From VRUE01 sp035266685 (GTDB taxonomy: Bacteria; Actinomycetota; Thermoleophilia; Solirubrobacterales; 70-9): 29,265 nucleotides of DNA. The DNA lies in assembly GCA_035266685.1 (NCBI GenBank), contig DATFMX010000062.1:1-29265 (forward strand), in the 5' to 3' direction. Below the pieces are notes generated by a model, which saw nothing but the letters and a program-made list of their open reading frames with translations, was not told the DNA's origin and ran no database searches. Positions 14,141-21,718 of this stretch are shown here, in pieces (within the stretch, counting starts at the first letter, position 1; every line of letters begins with the position of its first letter). The position numbers were made by a program, and so were the translations under genes.

Positions 14141-14202
14141 GCCGCCCCAGGGGGTGTCGCGCGATACGTTGTCCTGCGCGCGGCACCCTCCCCGGGGGCG
14201 GC
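14141..14202 (+). terminator. Long hairpin between the TasA-like and SipW-like genes
   Basis: Outer arms GCCGCCCC (14141-14148) and GGGGCGGC (14195-14202) and inner arms GGTGTCGCGCG (14153-14163) and CGCGCGGCACC (14177-14187, one G-U pair) form a long interrupted stem with a 13-nt loop. No T-run follows. It may be an attenuator or stabilising element that lets the fibre mRNA accumulate above the peptidase mRNA. Confidence 0.55.
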
Positions 14203-14223
14203 GAGCACGGATGAAATGTCAAT

Positions 14224-14841
14224 GTGGCCAAAGAGGGGACCGCTAGGTTGAAGCTGCCGAGGCCGGCCTCTGTCGCAGTGGCGCTCGTCCTGTTTTTGTC
14301 GACGGCTGCGGTTGTGCTGTACGAGGCCGGCGCGTTGCCCTACCGGGCGTACGTCGTACACACCGGGTCGATGTCCCCGACCATCCCATCTGAAAGCGCG
14401 GTCATCGTAAGAGAGGGTCAGTACCGGGTGGGGGACGTCATCTCGTTCATCGAGCATGGCACGGTTGTGAGCCACCGCCTGATCGCGATCGAGCCCAACG
14501 GCACGATCACGACGAAGGGCGACGCGAACCGGACCGTGGACCCGTGGCACGTGCCAGTCGGCAACATCGTCGGCCGCGTCGTCGCGGCGCCGCGCCGGGT
14601 CGGGTACCTGCTGACCTACATGAAGACCCCGGCGGGCTGCGCGTCGCTCGTGGTGACGATGCTGTGCCTCTGGCAGATATGGGCGCTGGCGGCGGGTATC
14701 TCTCCAAGGGCGGTGGACAGAGCCGCGCTGAACGGCCGATCGAGAGAAGGCCGGTCGCCGGCACATACCCATCCGGATCGGTTTGCCGAGCAGCTCAGCG
14801 TGGCGCTCGGGCATCTGGCCAGGCAGCCGCCCCGACGCTGA
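14224..14841 (+). CDS. sipW: SipW/archaeal-type signal peptidase I
   Basis: A 205-residue membrane serine protease that removes signal peptides. It begins with a membrane helix (ASVAVALVLFLSTAAVVLY), then the catalytic serine box HTGSMSPTIP (S49), and SHRLIAI, where H84 replaces the lysine of usual bacterial type I enzymes. KGDANRTVD supplies the conserved acidic residues and a second helix (LVVTMLCLWQIWALAAG) follows. The Ser/His arrangement is that of the SipW/Sec11 group, which in Bacillus processes TasA. The GTG start at 14224 lacks a strong Shine-Dalgarno. Directly downstream of the TasA-like gene, it is the probable dedicated processing enzyme. Confidence 0.88.
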   Translation: MAKEGTARLKLPRPASVAVALVLFLSTAAVVLYEAGALPYRAYVVHTGSMSPTIPSESAVIVREGQYRVGDVISFIEHGTVVSHRLIAIEPNGTITTKGDANRTVDPWHVPVGNIVGRVVAAPRRVGYLLTYMKTPAGCASLVVTMLCLWQIWALAAGISPRAVDRAALNGRSREGRSPAHTHPDRFAEQLSVALGHLARQPPRR

Positions 14842-14879
14842 TCGGCCGGTCCGGTCCGCGGGCAGCGCCTCGCGGTTCT

Positions 14880-15308
14880 CTACCGGAAGCGCAGTGCTTC
14901 TCTGATGCGCACGTAGCCGCCGCTGGGCTGAGCCGTGCTCGCCACGGCCCTGCCGGGTGCGTTGCCGACGGCCCTGCGGGGCCCGACCGGCACGGCGAGG
15001 CTCTGACGGCTCCCGCCGCTGACCGAGAACGGAGTTTGGTGCCGGCGGTGCGCGACCGAGATGCTCACCGTGCCGCTGCAGACAGCGTTCCGAGAGCCGA
15101 CGCACTTGACCGAGACGAGTGCCTCCGAGCCGACGACGCGCGCCGTCGGACGCATGAAGACGAGGCTCATCTGCGAGCCCCCTTCGAACGGGCTGGACCC
15201 GGCGGCTGAGCCGGCGGGAACGGCCGAGGCCAGGAGGGCCGCGACGCAAAGCGCCGGCGCCCAGAGTCGGACTCGCCTGTTTCGTGCTTCGGCCGTCATC
15301 ACATCCAT
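14880..15308 (-). CDS. Small secreted protein of unknown function
   Basis: A 142-residue protein with a clear signal peptide: basic RNRRVRL, hydrophobic core LWAPALCVAALLASAVPAGS and an AGSAAG cleavage region. The mature part has a KCVGSRNAVCSGTVSISV strand pair with two cysteines that may form a disulfide, followed by a SVSGGSRQSLAVPV strand; such beta-sandwich pieces are common in thermoleophilian extracellular proteins. I do not recognise a specific family. ATG 15308 lacks a strong Shine-Dalgarno; ATG 15299 is an alternative. It converges on sipW (38 bp between stops) and may belong to the same surface function, but only by position. Confidence 0.7.
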   Translation of the reverse strand: MDVMTAEARNRRVRLWAPALCVAALLASAVPAGSAAGSSPFEGGSQMSLVFMRPTARVVGSEALVSVKCVGSRNAVCSGTVSISVAHRRHQTPFSVSGGSRQSLAVPVGPRRAVGNAPGRAVASTAQPSGGYVRIREALRFR

Positions 15309-15516
15309 GACAGCACACTTGTTCGAGAAGCCCCCTACGAGATTCGTCCAACCAGAGGCTGAACACTAAAGCCCGGAGGAAGGATCGGAGCCTCGCCGGG
15401 CGTTGCGGCGGCCCACCTCAAGCCGTCGGCGGACGCCGCCGATCATCTATGTGAGGGCGCGCCGGGACCCCGAGTCGCGCCCTGAAGCGCAATCCGAGCA
15501 CCTGCCTCCAGAGCTC

Positions 15517-17196
15517 ATGCGAGCCGACCACACCCCACGACTTCGTCGCGCGGCGCTCCGCGCCGCCCTCACCGCGATCGCCCTCGCGGCTGTCGCCGGT
15601 CTGCCGTCGCCCGAGCCGGCGGCGGCCACGCCGAGCTGCCAGGGCAAGCGGGCGACGATCGTCTCCAACGCCCGCCGGATCGTCGGCACCAAGGGTCCCG
15701 ATGTGATCGTCGCCGGCGGCGGCGACAACACGATCTATGGGGAAGGGGGCAACGACGTCGTCTGCGGCGGCCCGGGCGACGACGCGATCCACGGCGGCCG
15801 GGGCAAGGACTCGCTCTCCGGCGACGGCGGCGACGACGTTCTGTACGGGGAACGCGGCTCCGACCGTCTCGACGGCGGCGCGGGCGGCGACAGCCTCTTC
15901 GGCGAAACCGGCAACGACACCGTCGACGGCGGCCCCGGGAACGGCGACCGGGTCAACGGCGGCCCCGGCGACGACGCGCTCTTCGGTGGCCCGGGCGACT
16001 TCGACGTCCTCACCGGCGGCCCCGGCCGAGACCGGATCGACGGCGGCGCCGGCGCGCACGACATCGCCTCCTATGCCGGCACCGGCGGCGCGGTGACCGT
16101 CGAGCTCGGGGCGCAGAAGGTCGTCGGAGCCGAGTCCGAGCGCCTGCACGGGATCGAGGACGCAGTCGGCGGCTCCGGCGCCGACACGCTGATCGGCGAC
16201 GCGGCGACCGCCAATCGACTCGACGGCGGTCCCGGCGAGGACCGCCTGCTCGCCGCCGGACCCGGCGACGAGGCCTTCGGCGGGCCTGGATCCGACCAGT
16301 GCGCGGGCGGCTTCGCCGCGGAGAGCTCCTGTGGAGCGGGCGCCGGCGCCGACGGCACCGCCGTCGAGCTCTACGAAAGCATCGACGGGCAGAGCAGCCT
16401 GATCGTCACCGGAAGCGAAGGCGCCGACGCGGCCGTGATCGGATTTGGGCAGGGCGCCTACAGCGTTCGCCGCGCGCCGGGCGGCGCGCCCGTCGTCTCC
16501 GGCGACCCCGGCTCGACGCGTTGCAGCGGGTCGCCCGCGGGCGACGCCGTCTCCTGCCGGGGTCGGGTCGACTCGATCCTCGCCGCGCTCGGCGGCGGAG
16601 ACGACACGCTCACGGTCGGCGGCAGCGTCCCCGCCCGCGTTTCCTCGACGCTCGACGGCGGCAGAGGCTCGGACACGCTGCGCGGCGGCAGGGGAGGAGA
16701 CGTCCTCTACGCGGGCGACGACCACGCCGCCGACAGGCTGGAAGGCGGCGGGGGCGACGACGTCCTCTACGGCGTCAACATCTTCCATCCGCGCAAGGAC
16801 AGCGGCCCCGCCAGGATGATCGGCGGCCCCGGCAACGATCTGCTGATCGGCGGCCAGCCCTGCGACGGCGACGTCTTCGACGGTGGCCCGGGGCCGAACG
16901 ACAGCGCCTCATTCGCCCGCGTGCGCAACGGCGGCGTCTTCGTCAGGGCGACGATCGGCGGCCCGGTGCTCGACCCCGACGTCGCCGGCTGCCACGCCGG
17001 CCGCATCACGGCCGGCGTCGAGAAGATCGAGGGCTCGCCCGGCCCCGATGTGCTTATCGGCGACGGCACCCATGATGTGCTGCTCGGCCGCGGCGGCAAC
17101 GATCGGCTCTACGGCCGCGGCGGCAATGACATCTGCGTCGGCGGCGGCGGGCACGATCGCGCCCGGGGCTGCGAGAACCGCGCCTCCATCCCGTAG
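15517..17196 (+). CDS. Secreted RTX-type calcium-binding repeat protein
   Basis: A 559-residue protein with a signal peptide (RLRRAALRAALTAIALAAVA, cleavage near AAAT) and four blocks of glycine-aspartate nonapeptides of GGxGxDxLx type, such as GGGGNDVV-like units at about residues 65-190, then 225-270, 355-460 and 510-550. These fold as beta-rolls that bind Ca2+. Between blocks are beta-rich spacers (IASYAGTGGAVTVELGAQKV; VELYESIDGQSSLIVTG). There is no recognisable catalytic domain. Typical RTX proteins use type I secretion through a C-terminal signal, but this one has a Sec-type N-terminus and ends with a cysteine-containing tail (DICVGGGGHDRARGCE), so surface or extracellular localisation via Sec is likely. 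The start at ATG 15517 fits the signal peptide; the frame extends to 15403. Confidence 0.85.
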   Translation: MRADHTPRLRRAALRAALTAIALAAVAGLPSPEPAAATPSCQGKRATIVSNARRIVGTKGPDVIVAGGGDNTIYGEGGNDVVCGGPGDDAIHGGRGKDSLSGDGGDDVLYGERGSDRLDGGAGGDSLFGETGNDTVDGGPGNGDRVNGGPGDDALFGGPGDFDVLTGGPGRDRIDGGAGAHDIASYAGTGGAVTVELGAQKVVGAESERLHGIEDAVGGSGADTLIGDAATANRLDGGPGEDRLLAAGPGDEAFGGPGSDQCAGGFAAESSCGAGAGADGTAVELYESIDGQSSLIVTGSEGADAAVIGFGQGAYSVRRAPGGAPVVSGDPGSTRCSGSPAGDAVSCRGRVDSILAALGGGDDTLTVGGSVPARVSSTLDGGRGSDTLRGGRGGDVLYAGDDHAADRLEGGGGDDVLYGVNIFHPRKDSGPARMIGGPGNDLLIGGQPCDGDVFDGGPGPNDSASFARVRNGGVFVRATIGGPVLDPDVAGCHAGRITAGVEKIEGSPGPDVLIGDGTHDVLLGRGGNDRLYGRGGNDICVGGGGHDRARGCENRASIP

Positions 17197-17235
17197 TCCG
17201 CCGGGCGGCGCGGCGACGCCGAGCCGCGGACCTGC

Positions 17236-17400
17236 GACCTTGCCGCCGGCTCCCTGGCCCAGCGCCATCGCCGCTCCCACGGCGGTATCGACGCCGCCGA
17301 TTACCTGATCGCCGCCACCGCGCTGCTGCTCGAGGCCGATCTACTGACCACCAACGTTCGTCACTTCCCGATGATCGCCGGGCTCGAGCCTGCTCACTGA
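17236..17400 (+). pseudogene. C-terminal remnant of a VapC PIN-domain toxin
   Basis: The plus strand encodes LAQRHRRSHGGIDAADYLIA, then ATALLLEADLLTTNVRHFPM and IAGLEPAH before a TGA at 17398. This matches the last third of VapC toxins: the D-x-LIAATA helix and the TNVRHFPM strand with its conserved asparagine. There is no start codon, no N-terminal half with the first aspartate, and no antitoxin gene. It is in the same frame as the RTX gene and begins 39 bases after its stop. A decayed relic, unrelated in sequence detail to the intact vapC at 12354. Confidence 0.7.
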
Positions 17401-17574
17401 CACGCCGAATTCGTCGTCCTTGAATCCAGCGTCGAGCGCCTGCTGGCGGCGATGGGCGAGGAGTTGAAGCTTGCGGCGACGCCGGTGGGACTGGCTATCA
17501 CTTGGAACCGGCTGGCGGCAGATCTGAGCGAGGCTGGGCGGCGGTCGCCGGTCGCGGATCCCGATGTCGACTGA
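17401..17574 (+). pseudogene. Possible fragment of an Xre-type antitoxin or other small gene
   Basis: Continuing in the same frame past the VapC-like stop gives 57 residues, including SVERLLAAMGEELKLAATPV and WNRLAADLSEAGRRSPV, ending at a TGA (17572-17574). The first segment resembles the xxLERLLAAMGEEL stretch that follows the HTH in some actinobacterial Xre antitoxins, but the HTH itself is absent. There is an internal ATG at 17452 with no good Shine-Dalgarno. It may be a second relic in a toxin-antitoxin graveyard, or a small real gene; the call is weak. Confidence 0.3.
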
Positions 17575-17595
17575 GCTGCAGTCGGCCTGAGGGCG

Positions 17596-18477
17596 TCAGG
17601 CGCCTGCCCGGGCGCTGACCAGCCAGCTCGAGGCCGGGCCGACGATGCCGTTGTCGGTCGCGAACTCGGTCAGCGCTTCGCGCAGCTCGGCCTCGATCCG
17701 CGGCCGGATCTCGTTTGCCCGGTCCCCCCACAGCCGCAGCAGCTCGGCGGCCGGGCCGAGCGCCTCGGCGTAGGCGACCGCGTGGTCGAGGTCCTCGCCG
17801 ATCTTGATCGGATGGTCGTAGCGGCGCAGCTCGATCTCGCCGAAGCCGGCGCCGAGCAGGACGTCGGTCACCGTGTCGGCATTCTGCATCGAGAACGGCC
17901 CCGGCCCGCACGTGGGTTCGTCGCTCTCCTCGGGCTCGTCGAGGTGGCGCTCTACCACCTGCTCGGCCTGGTGCAGCCAGCCGTTGTCGAGCTTGCGGCG
18001 CCAGACGACGATGTTGAGCACGCCGCCGGGCCGCAGCGCCTCCCGCACGTTGCGCAGCGCCGCCACGGGGCTGGCGAAGAACATCGTGCCGAAGCGCGAG
18101 AAGGCGTAGTCGTAGGTCTGCTCGAAGTGGTGTGCCTGCACATCCAGCGCGGCGAAGCTCGCATTCTCCACGCCGGCCTCCTGGGCCTCCTCGGCAGCCG
18201 TGTCGATCATCCGCTCGGCGACGTCGATGCCGTGGGCGTGACCGTCGGGACCGACCAGCCCGGCGAGGCGGCGCGTGGTGTCGCCGAGGCCGCAGCCGAT
18301 GTCAAGCACCCGCCCGCCGCGCGGCGGTGGATGCGCCGTGAGCGCCGCCTCGCCGTGCGAGGCGAGGCCGGCGGTGACAAGGTCGCGGAAGGCGATCCAG
18401 CGCTCGTAGAGCGGCCCGTTCCAGGCTTCGGTCGCCTCTCTGTTCGCCGCAAGTGGGGCCGCTGCTCCGTCGGTCAC
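17596..18477 (-). CDS. SAM-dependent class I methyltransferase
   Basis: A 293-residue Rossmann-fold methyltransferase. Motif I is GGRVLDIGCGLGDTTRRLAG, then HGIDVAERMID (acidic end of strand 2), FAALDVQ and YDYAFSRFGTMFFASPVAAL (motif II region), followed by ALRPGGVLNIVVWRR (motif III). The family resembles ubiquinone/menaquinone-type and 'Methyltransf_11/25' enzymes of actinobacteria; the substrate is unknown. The start GTG 18477 (VTDGAAAPL, preceded by GAGG) is preferred over ATG 18522; the frame continues to 18975 only as an artefact. It is divergent from the SulP gene. An inverted repeat GGCGACGC/GCGTCGCC (18504-18511, 18534-18541) lies in the shared promoter gap. Confidence 0.88.
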   Translation of the reverse strand: MTDGAAAPLAANREATEAWNGPLYERWIAFRDLVTAGLASHGEAALTAHPPPRGGRVLDIGCGLGDTTRRLAGLVGPDGHAHGIDVAERMIDTAAEEAQEAGVENASFAALDVQAHHFEQTYDYAFSRFGTMFFASPVAALRNVREALRPGGVLNIVVWRRKLDNGWLHQAEQVVERHLDEPEESDEPTCGPGPFSMQNADTVTDVLLGAGFGEIELRRYDHPIKIGEDLDHAVAYAEALGPAAELLRLWGDRANEIRPRIEAELREALTEFATDNGIVGPASSWLVSARAGA

Positions 18478-18598
18478 TGCCTCGAAGGTATCGCAAGCAC
18501 GGTGGCGACGCCTGGCGTTCATGTAGGGTTGTCGCGTCGCCAATGGCGAGATCGGCGAGGCACCCGGCCAGTCGATCACCGAGAACTCTGAGCGCATC

Positions 18599-20068
18599 CT
18601 GTCCCAACGCCGCCTCCAGCTGCCGTCCGCCAACCTGCTTCGGGTCGAGCTGCTCGCCGGCCTGGTTGTCGCCTTGGCGCTGATCCCGGAGGCGATCTCC
18701 TTCTCGATCATCGCCGGGGTCGACCCGCGGGTCGGTCTCTTCGCCTCCTTCACGATGGCGGTCGCGATCGCCTTCACCGGCGGCCGTCCGGCGATGATCT
18801 CGGCGGCGACCGGAGCGATGGCGCTGGTCGTCGTCTCGCTGGTCAAAGAGCACGGCGTCGAGTACCTGCTGGCGGCGACGATCCTCGCCGGGGCGATCCA
18901 GATAGCGCAGGGCTCGCTCGGCGTCGCCAAGCTGATGCGCTTCGTGCCGCGCTCGGTGATGACCGGGTTCGTCAACGCCCTGGCGATCCTGATCTTCCTC
19001 GCCCAGCTTCCCCACCTGACCGACGGCGGCGCCGCGGTCTACATCCTGGTAGCGGCCGGCCTTGCGGTGATGTATTTGCTGCCGCGGGTGACCAAGGCGG
19101 TGCCGGCGCCGCTGGTCGCGATCGTCCTGCTGACCGCTGCCTGCGTGGCGGGGGGGATCGGCGTTCCCACGGTCGGCGACGAGGGCAAGCTGCCCGCCGC
19201 CCTGCCGATCCTCGGCATCCCGGGGGTTCCCTTCTCGCTGCAGACCCTGACGATCGTCGCTCCCTACTCGTTCACGTTGGCGGTCGTCGGGCTGCTCGAG
19301 TCCCTGATGACGGCGAAGCTGGTCGACGACATCACCGAGACCGGCTCCGACAAGGACCGCGAGTCGCGCGGGCAGGGCATCGCCAACGTGATCACCGGCT
19401 TCTTCGGGGGCATGGCGGGCTGCGCGATGATCGGCCAGACGATGATCAACGTGCGCGCCAGCGGCGCCCGCACCCGGCTCTCGACCTTCGCCGCCGGGGC
19501 CTTCCTGCTGATCCTCGTCGTCGGCCTCGGCGGCGTCGTCGCGGTGATCCCGATGGCGGCCCTGGTCGCCGTGATGATCCTGGTCGCGGTCTCCACCTTC
19601 GACTGGCACTCGGTCGCGCCCTCGACCCTGCGCAGGATGCCCCGCGGCGAGACCGCGATCATGGCCGTCACCGTCGCCGGCACCCTCGCCACCCAGAACC
19701 TGGCGGTCGGCGTCGGCGCCGGCGTGCTGACCGCGATGGCGGTCTTCGCCCGCCGGGTGGCGCACCTGGTGCAGGTCGACCGCGTGGTCGACCCGGACGG
19801 GTCCAGCTGCCTGTACTCGGTCCACGGCGAGGTCTTCTTCGCCTCCGACCAGGAGCTGATCGAAGCGTTCCGCTACGCCGAGGACCCCCCACACGTGATC
19901 GTCGACTTCTCCCGCGCCCACCTCTGGGACGCCTCGGCGATCGCCGCGGTGGATGCGATCGAAGGGCACTACCGCCGCCACGAGATCGCGGTCTCGATCA
20001 CCGGGCTCAACGAGCGCAGCGACGCCCTGCATCAACGGCTCTCCGGCCAGGCGGCGGTGGCTCACTAG
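18599..20068 (+). CDS. SulP-family anion transporter with STAS domain
   Basis: A multi-helix inorganic anion transporter (sulfate, bicarbonate or similar). Clear family regions are LALIPEAISFSIIAGVDPRV, GGRPAMISAATGAMALVV, FVPRSVMTGFVNALAILIF and LVGLLESLMTAKLVDDIT-like segments, with a C-terminal cytoplasmic STAS domain from about VQVDRVVDPDG (SCLYSVHGEVFFAS, VIVDFSRAHLWDASA). The first ATG/GTG/TTG in frame is TTG 18674, which cuts into the first helix; conserved LLRVELLAGLVVALAL is encoded upstream. The start given is a CTG at 18599 (LSQRRLQLPSANLL), inferred from family length, so the N-terminus is uncertain. The in-frame stop TAG at 18524 limits it. GT39 gene follows after 33 bp. Confidence 0.85.
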   Translation: MSQRRLQLPSANLLRVELLAGLVVALALIPEAISFSIIAGVDPRVGLFASFTMAVAIAFTGGRPAMISAATGAMALVVVSLVKEHGVEYLLAATILAGAIQIAQGSLGVAKLMRFVPRSVMTGFVNALAILIFLAQLPHLTDGGAAVYILVAAGLAVMYLLPRVTKAVPAPLVAIVLLTAACVAGGIGVPTVGDEGKLPAALPILGIPGVPFSLQTLTIVAPYSFTLAVVGLLESLMTAKLVDDITETGSDKDRESRGQGIANVITGFFGGMAGCAMIGQTMINVRASGARTRLSTFAAGAFLLILVVGLGGVVAVIPMAALVAVMILVAVSTFDWHSVAPSTLRRMPRGETAIMAVTVAGTLATQNLAVGVGAGVLTAMAVFARRVAHLVQVDRVVDPDGSSCLYSVHGEVFFASDQELIEAFRYAEDPPHVIVDFSRAHLWDASAIAAVDAIEGHYRRHEIAVSITGLNERSDALHQRLSGQAAVAH

Positions 20069-20101
20069 CCGGACGCCGGTCGCAGGCTCTCTCCGGCAAG
20101 C

Positions 20102-21604
20102 TTGGCCACCGTGAGACGCAACTTCCTTTCACGGTGGATGGCGGCGGTCTCGCCGCACCTCGTGGTCCTCGGGGGAATCGTCGTGCTCGGCGCCGCCCTC
20201 CGCTTCGCCACGCTCGACCTGCAGAGCTACCGCTACGACGAGGCGGTGACCGTCGGCCGCATCCTCCACCCGAGCCTCTTCGACACGCTCTCGGCCTCGG
20301 TCCGCGGCGAGTCGACGCCGCCGCTCTACTACCTGCTCGCCTGGCTGTGGGCGCAGCCGTTCGGCAGCGGCGAGGTGGGTCTGCGCTCGCTGTCGGCGCT
20401 CCTCGGGACCGCCTCGATCGCGGTCGTCTACCTCGGCGCGGTCTCGCTGCCGCTGCCGCGCCGCGCCGGGCTGCTCGCGGCGGCGATCGTCGCGGTCGGC
20501 CCGGTGCTGGTCTGGTTCTCCCAGGATGCCCGCGCCTACGCGCTCGTCCTCCTGCTCACGGCGCTCTCCTTCCTCTTCTTCGCCCGGGCGCGGCGAGGGA
20601 GCGGCGGGCGCGACCTCGCCTGGTGGGCGATCTGCTCGGCGCTGGCGCTCGCGGCCCACTACTTCGCAGCCTTCGTCGTCGTGCCCGAGGCGGCGCTGCT
20701 GCTCTGGGGCTCGGCCGATCGGCGCCGCGTCGCCGTGGCCGTCGCGGCGATCGGCGTCGCGGCCCTGCTGCTGCTGCCGATCGCCCTGCACCAGCGGGGC
20801 AACGCCCACGCGTCCTGGATCGCCCGCCAGCCGCTCTCCCAGCGCCTCGGGCGGGCAGGGGCGAAGCTGGTCGGCGAGGACAACGGCGACGAGCACGGCA
20901 GCCGCGGGGTGGGGCCGATCCCGCTCGCGGTTCCCGCCGCGCTGGCGCTCGCCGCGCTGGCGCTGCTGCTCTGGGGCGGGGACAAGGAGGAGCGGCGCGG
21001 CGGCGGGATCGCGGCGCTGGTCGGCGGGCTCGGCCTGCTGCTGGCGCTGGCGCTCGCGGCGCTCGGCGCCGACTACATCGACGGGCGCAACCTGATCCCG
21101 CTGTTCGTGCCGCTGACGATCCTGCTCGGCGCGGGATTCGCGGCCCGCCGCGCCGCGCCGGCCGGCCTCGCCCTCGGCGCGGCCTTCTGCCTCTGCGCCC
21201 TCGTCTTCACGCTCGAGATCGACCGCCTGCCGCGCCTACAGCGTGAGGATCTGCGCAACGCGGCGGCACGGGTCGGGTCGCTGCATCCCGGCAAGGTCGT
21301 CCTCACCCCGCGCTACTCGGCCAGCCAGCCGCTGCGCTATTACCTCGGCGCCCGACCGGCGACGCCGCCGCTGCCCCGCCTGCGCGAGATCGACCTTGTC
21401 GGCGCGGCCTCCGCGGCGCGCGCGAATGCCGCCCGCCTGCTGCCCGGCGCTTTTCGCCGCGCCGAATCGGAAGCCGTCTCCTACGACTTCACGCTGACCC
21501 GCTTGATCAGCCCGCGCCCCGTCCGCGTTCCGCTGAGGACGCTCGAATCCGGCGCGCTGGTCGGCGGCGGCGGGCGCGCCTCGGTCCTGGTGGCCGGTCG
21601 CTAG
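20102..21604 (+). CDS. GT39-like membrane glycosyltransferase (GT-C fold)
   Basis: A 500-residue polytopic protein. An N-terminal helix is followed by the luminal acidic motif SYRYDEAVT (D46-E47), the hallmark of ArnT/PMT-type GT-C glycosyltransferases, and by RGESTPPLYYLLAWLW and WFSQDARAYALVLLL, which are conserved in the family. About 10-12 helices follow, with a short soluble C-terminal part. These enzymes move a sugar from a polyprenyl phosphate to a protein or lipid at the outer face of the membrane; the acceptor is unknown. TTG 20102 is the longest start, with GTG 20111 as an alternative. It lies 33 bp after the SulP gene and is likely co-transcribed. Confidence 0.85.
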   Translation: MATVRRNFLSRWMAAVSPHLVVLGGIVVLGAALRFATLDLQSYRYDEAVTVGRILHPSLFDTLSASVRGESTPPLYYLLAWLWAQPFGSGEVGLRSLSALLGTASIAVVYLGAVSLPLPRRAGLLAAAIVAVGPVLVWFSQDARAYALVLLLTALSFLFFARARRGSGGRDLAWWAICSALALAAHYFAAFVVVPEAALLLWGSADRRRVAVAVAAIGVAALLLLPIALHQRGNAHASWIARQPLSQRLGRAGAKLVGEDNGDEHGSRGVGPIPLAVPAALALAALALLLWGGDKEERRGGGIAALVGGLGLLLALALAALGADYIDGRNLIPLFVPLTILLGAGFAARRAAPAGLALGAAFCLCALVFTLEIDRLPRLQREDLRNAAARVGSLHPGKVVLTPRYSASQPLRYYLGARPATPPLPRLREIDLVGAASAARANAARLLPGAFRRAESEAVSYDFTLTRLISPRPVRVPLRTLESGALVGGGGRASVLVAGR

Positions 21605-21649
21605 CACCCCCCACCTTCGGTCCCTGCCACTCCTTCAATTCCAATAAAC

Positions 21650-21676
21650 TTAACACTTTCTAAGATATGCTATCTT
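21650..21676 (+). promoter_or_regulatory. Promoter and 15-bp palindromic operator of the arsR-hyf operon
   Basis: An AT-rich island (about 21635-21682) in GC-rich DNA. TTAACA (21650-21655), a 15-bp spacer and TATCTT (21671-21676) form a promoter; TATGCT (21666-21671) is an alternative -10. The perfect inverted repeat AAGATA-TGC-TATCTT (21662-21676) overlaps the -10, well placed for autorepression by the downstream ArsR protein. Confidence 0.65.
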
Positions 21677-21682
21677 TGTGAC

Positions 21683-21718
21683 ATGGCGGACGCAGGCGTA
21701 CTGGCCGGGGGCAGCTAA
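21683..21718 (+). CDS. 11-codon upstream ORF overlapping arsR
   Basis: ATG 21683 reads MADAGVLAGGS and stops at TAA 21716-21718, whose last A is the first base of the arsR ATG (TAATG). The ATG begins 6 bases after the -10 box ends, so the transcript would be leaderless or nearly so. This arrangement suggests translational coupling of a mini-ORF to arsR. There is no codon run suggesting classical attenuation. Confidence 0.4.
   Translation: MADAGVLAGGS

Noticed and set aside
13249..15366. A 705-codon open frame on the minus strand across the fibre and peptidase genes
   Set aside because: Low-complexity antisense shadow; overlaps two recognisable plus-strand proteins and shows no family features.
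15418..16788. Minus-strand open frame opposite the RTX gene
   Set aside because: The repetitive alanine/valine-rich translation mirrors the repeat DNA of the RTX gene; no independent start or domain.
15737..17160. CRISPR or tandem DNA repeat array
   Set aside because: The regularity comes from codons for Gly-Asp nonapeptides in the RTX protein; there are no identical repeats separated by unique spacers.
18302..20065. A 587-codon minus-strand open frame opposite the SulP gene
   Set aside because: Charged low-complexity shadow of the transporter; the plus strand has unmistakable SulP and STAS motifs.
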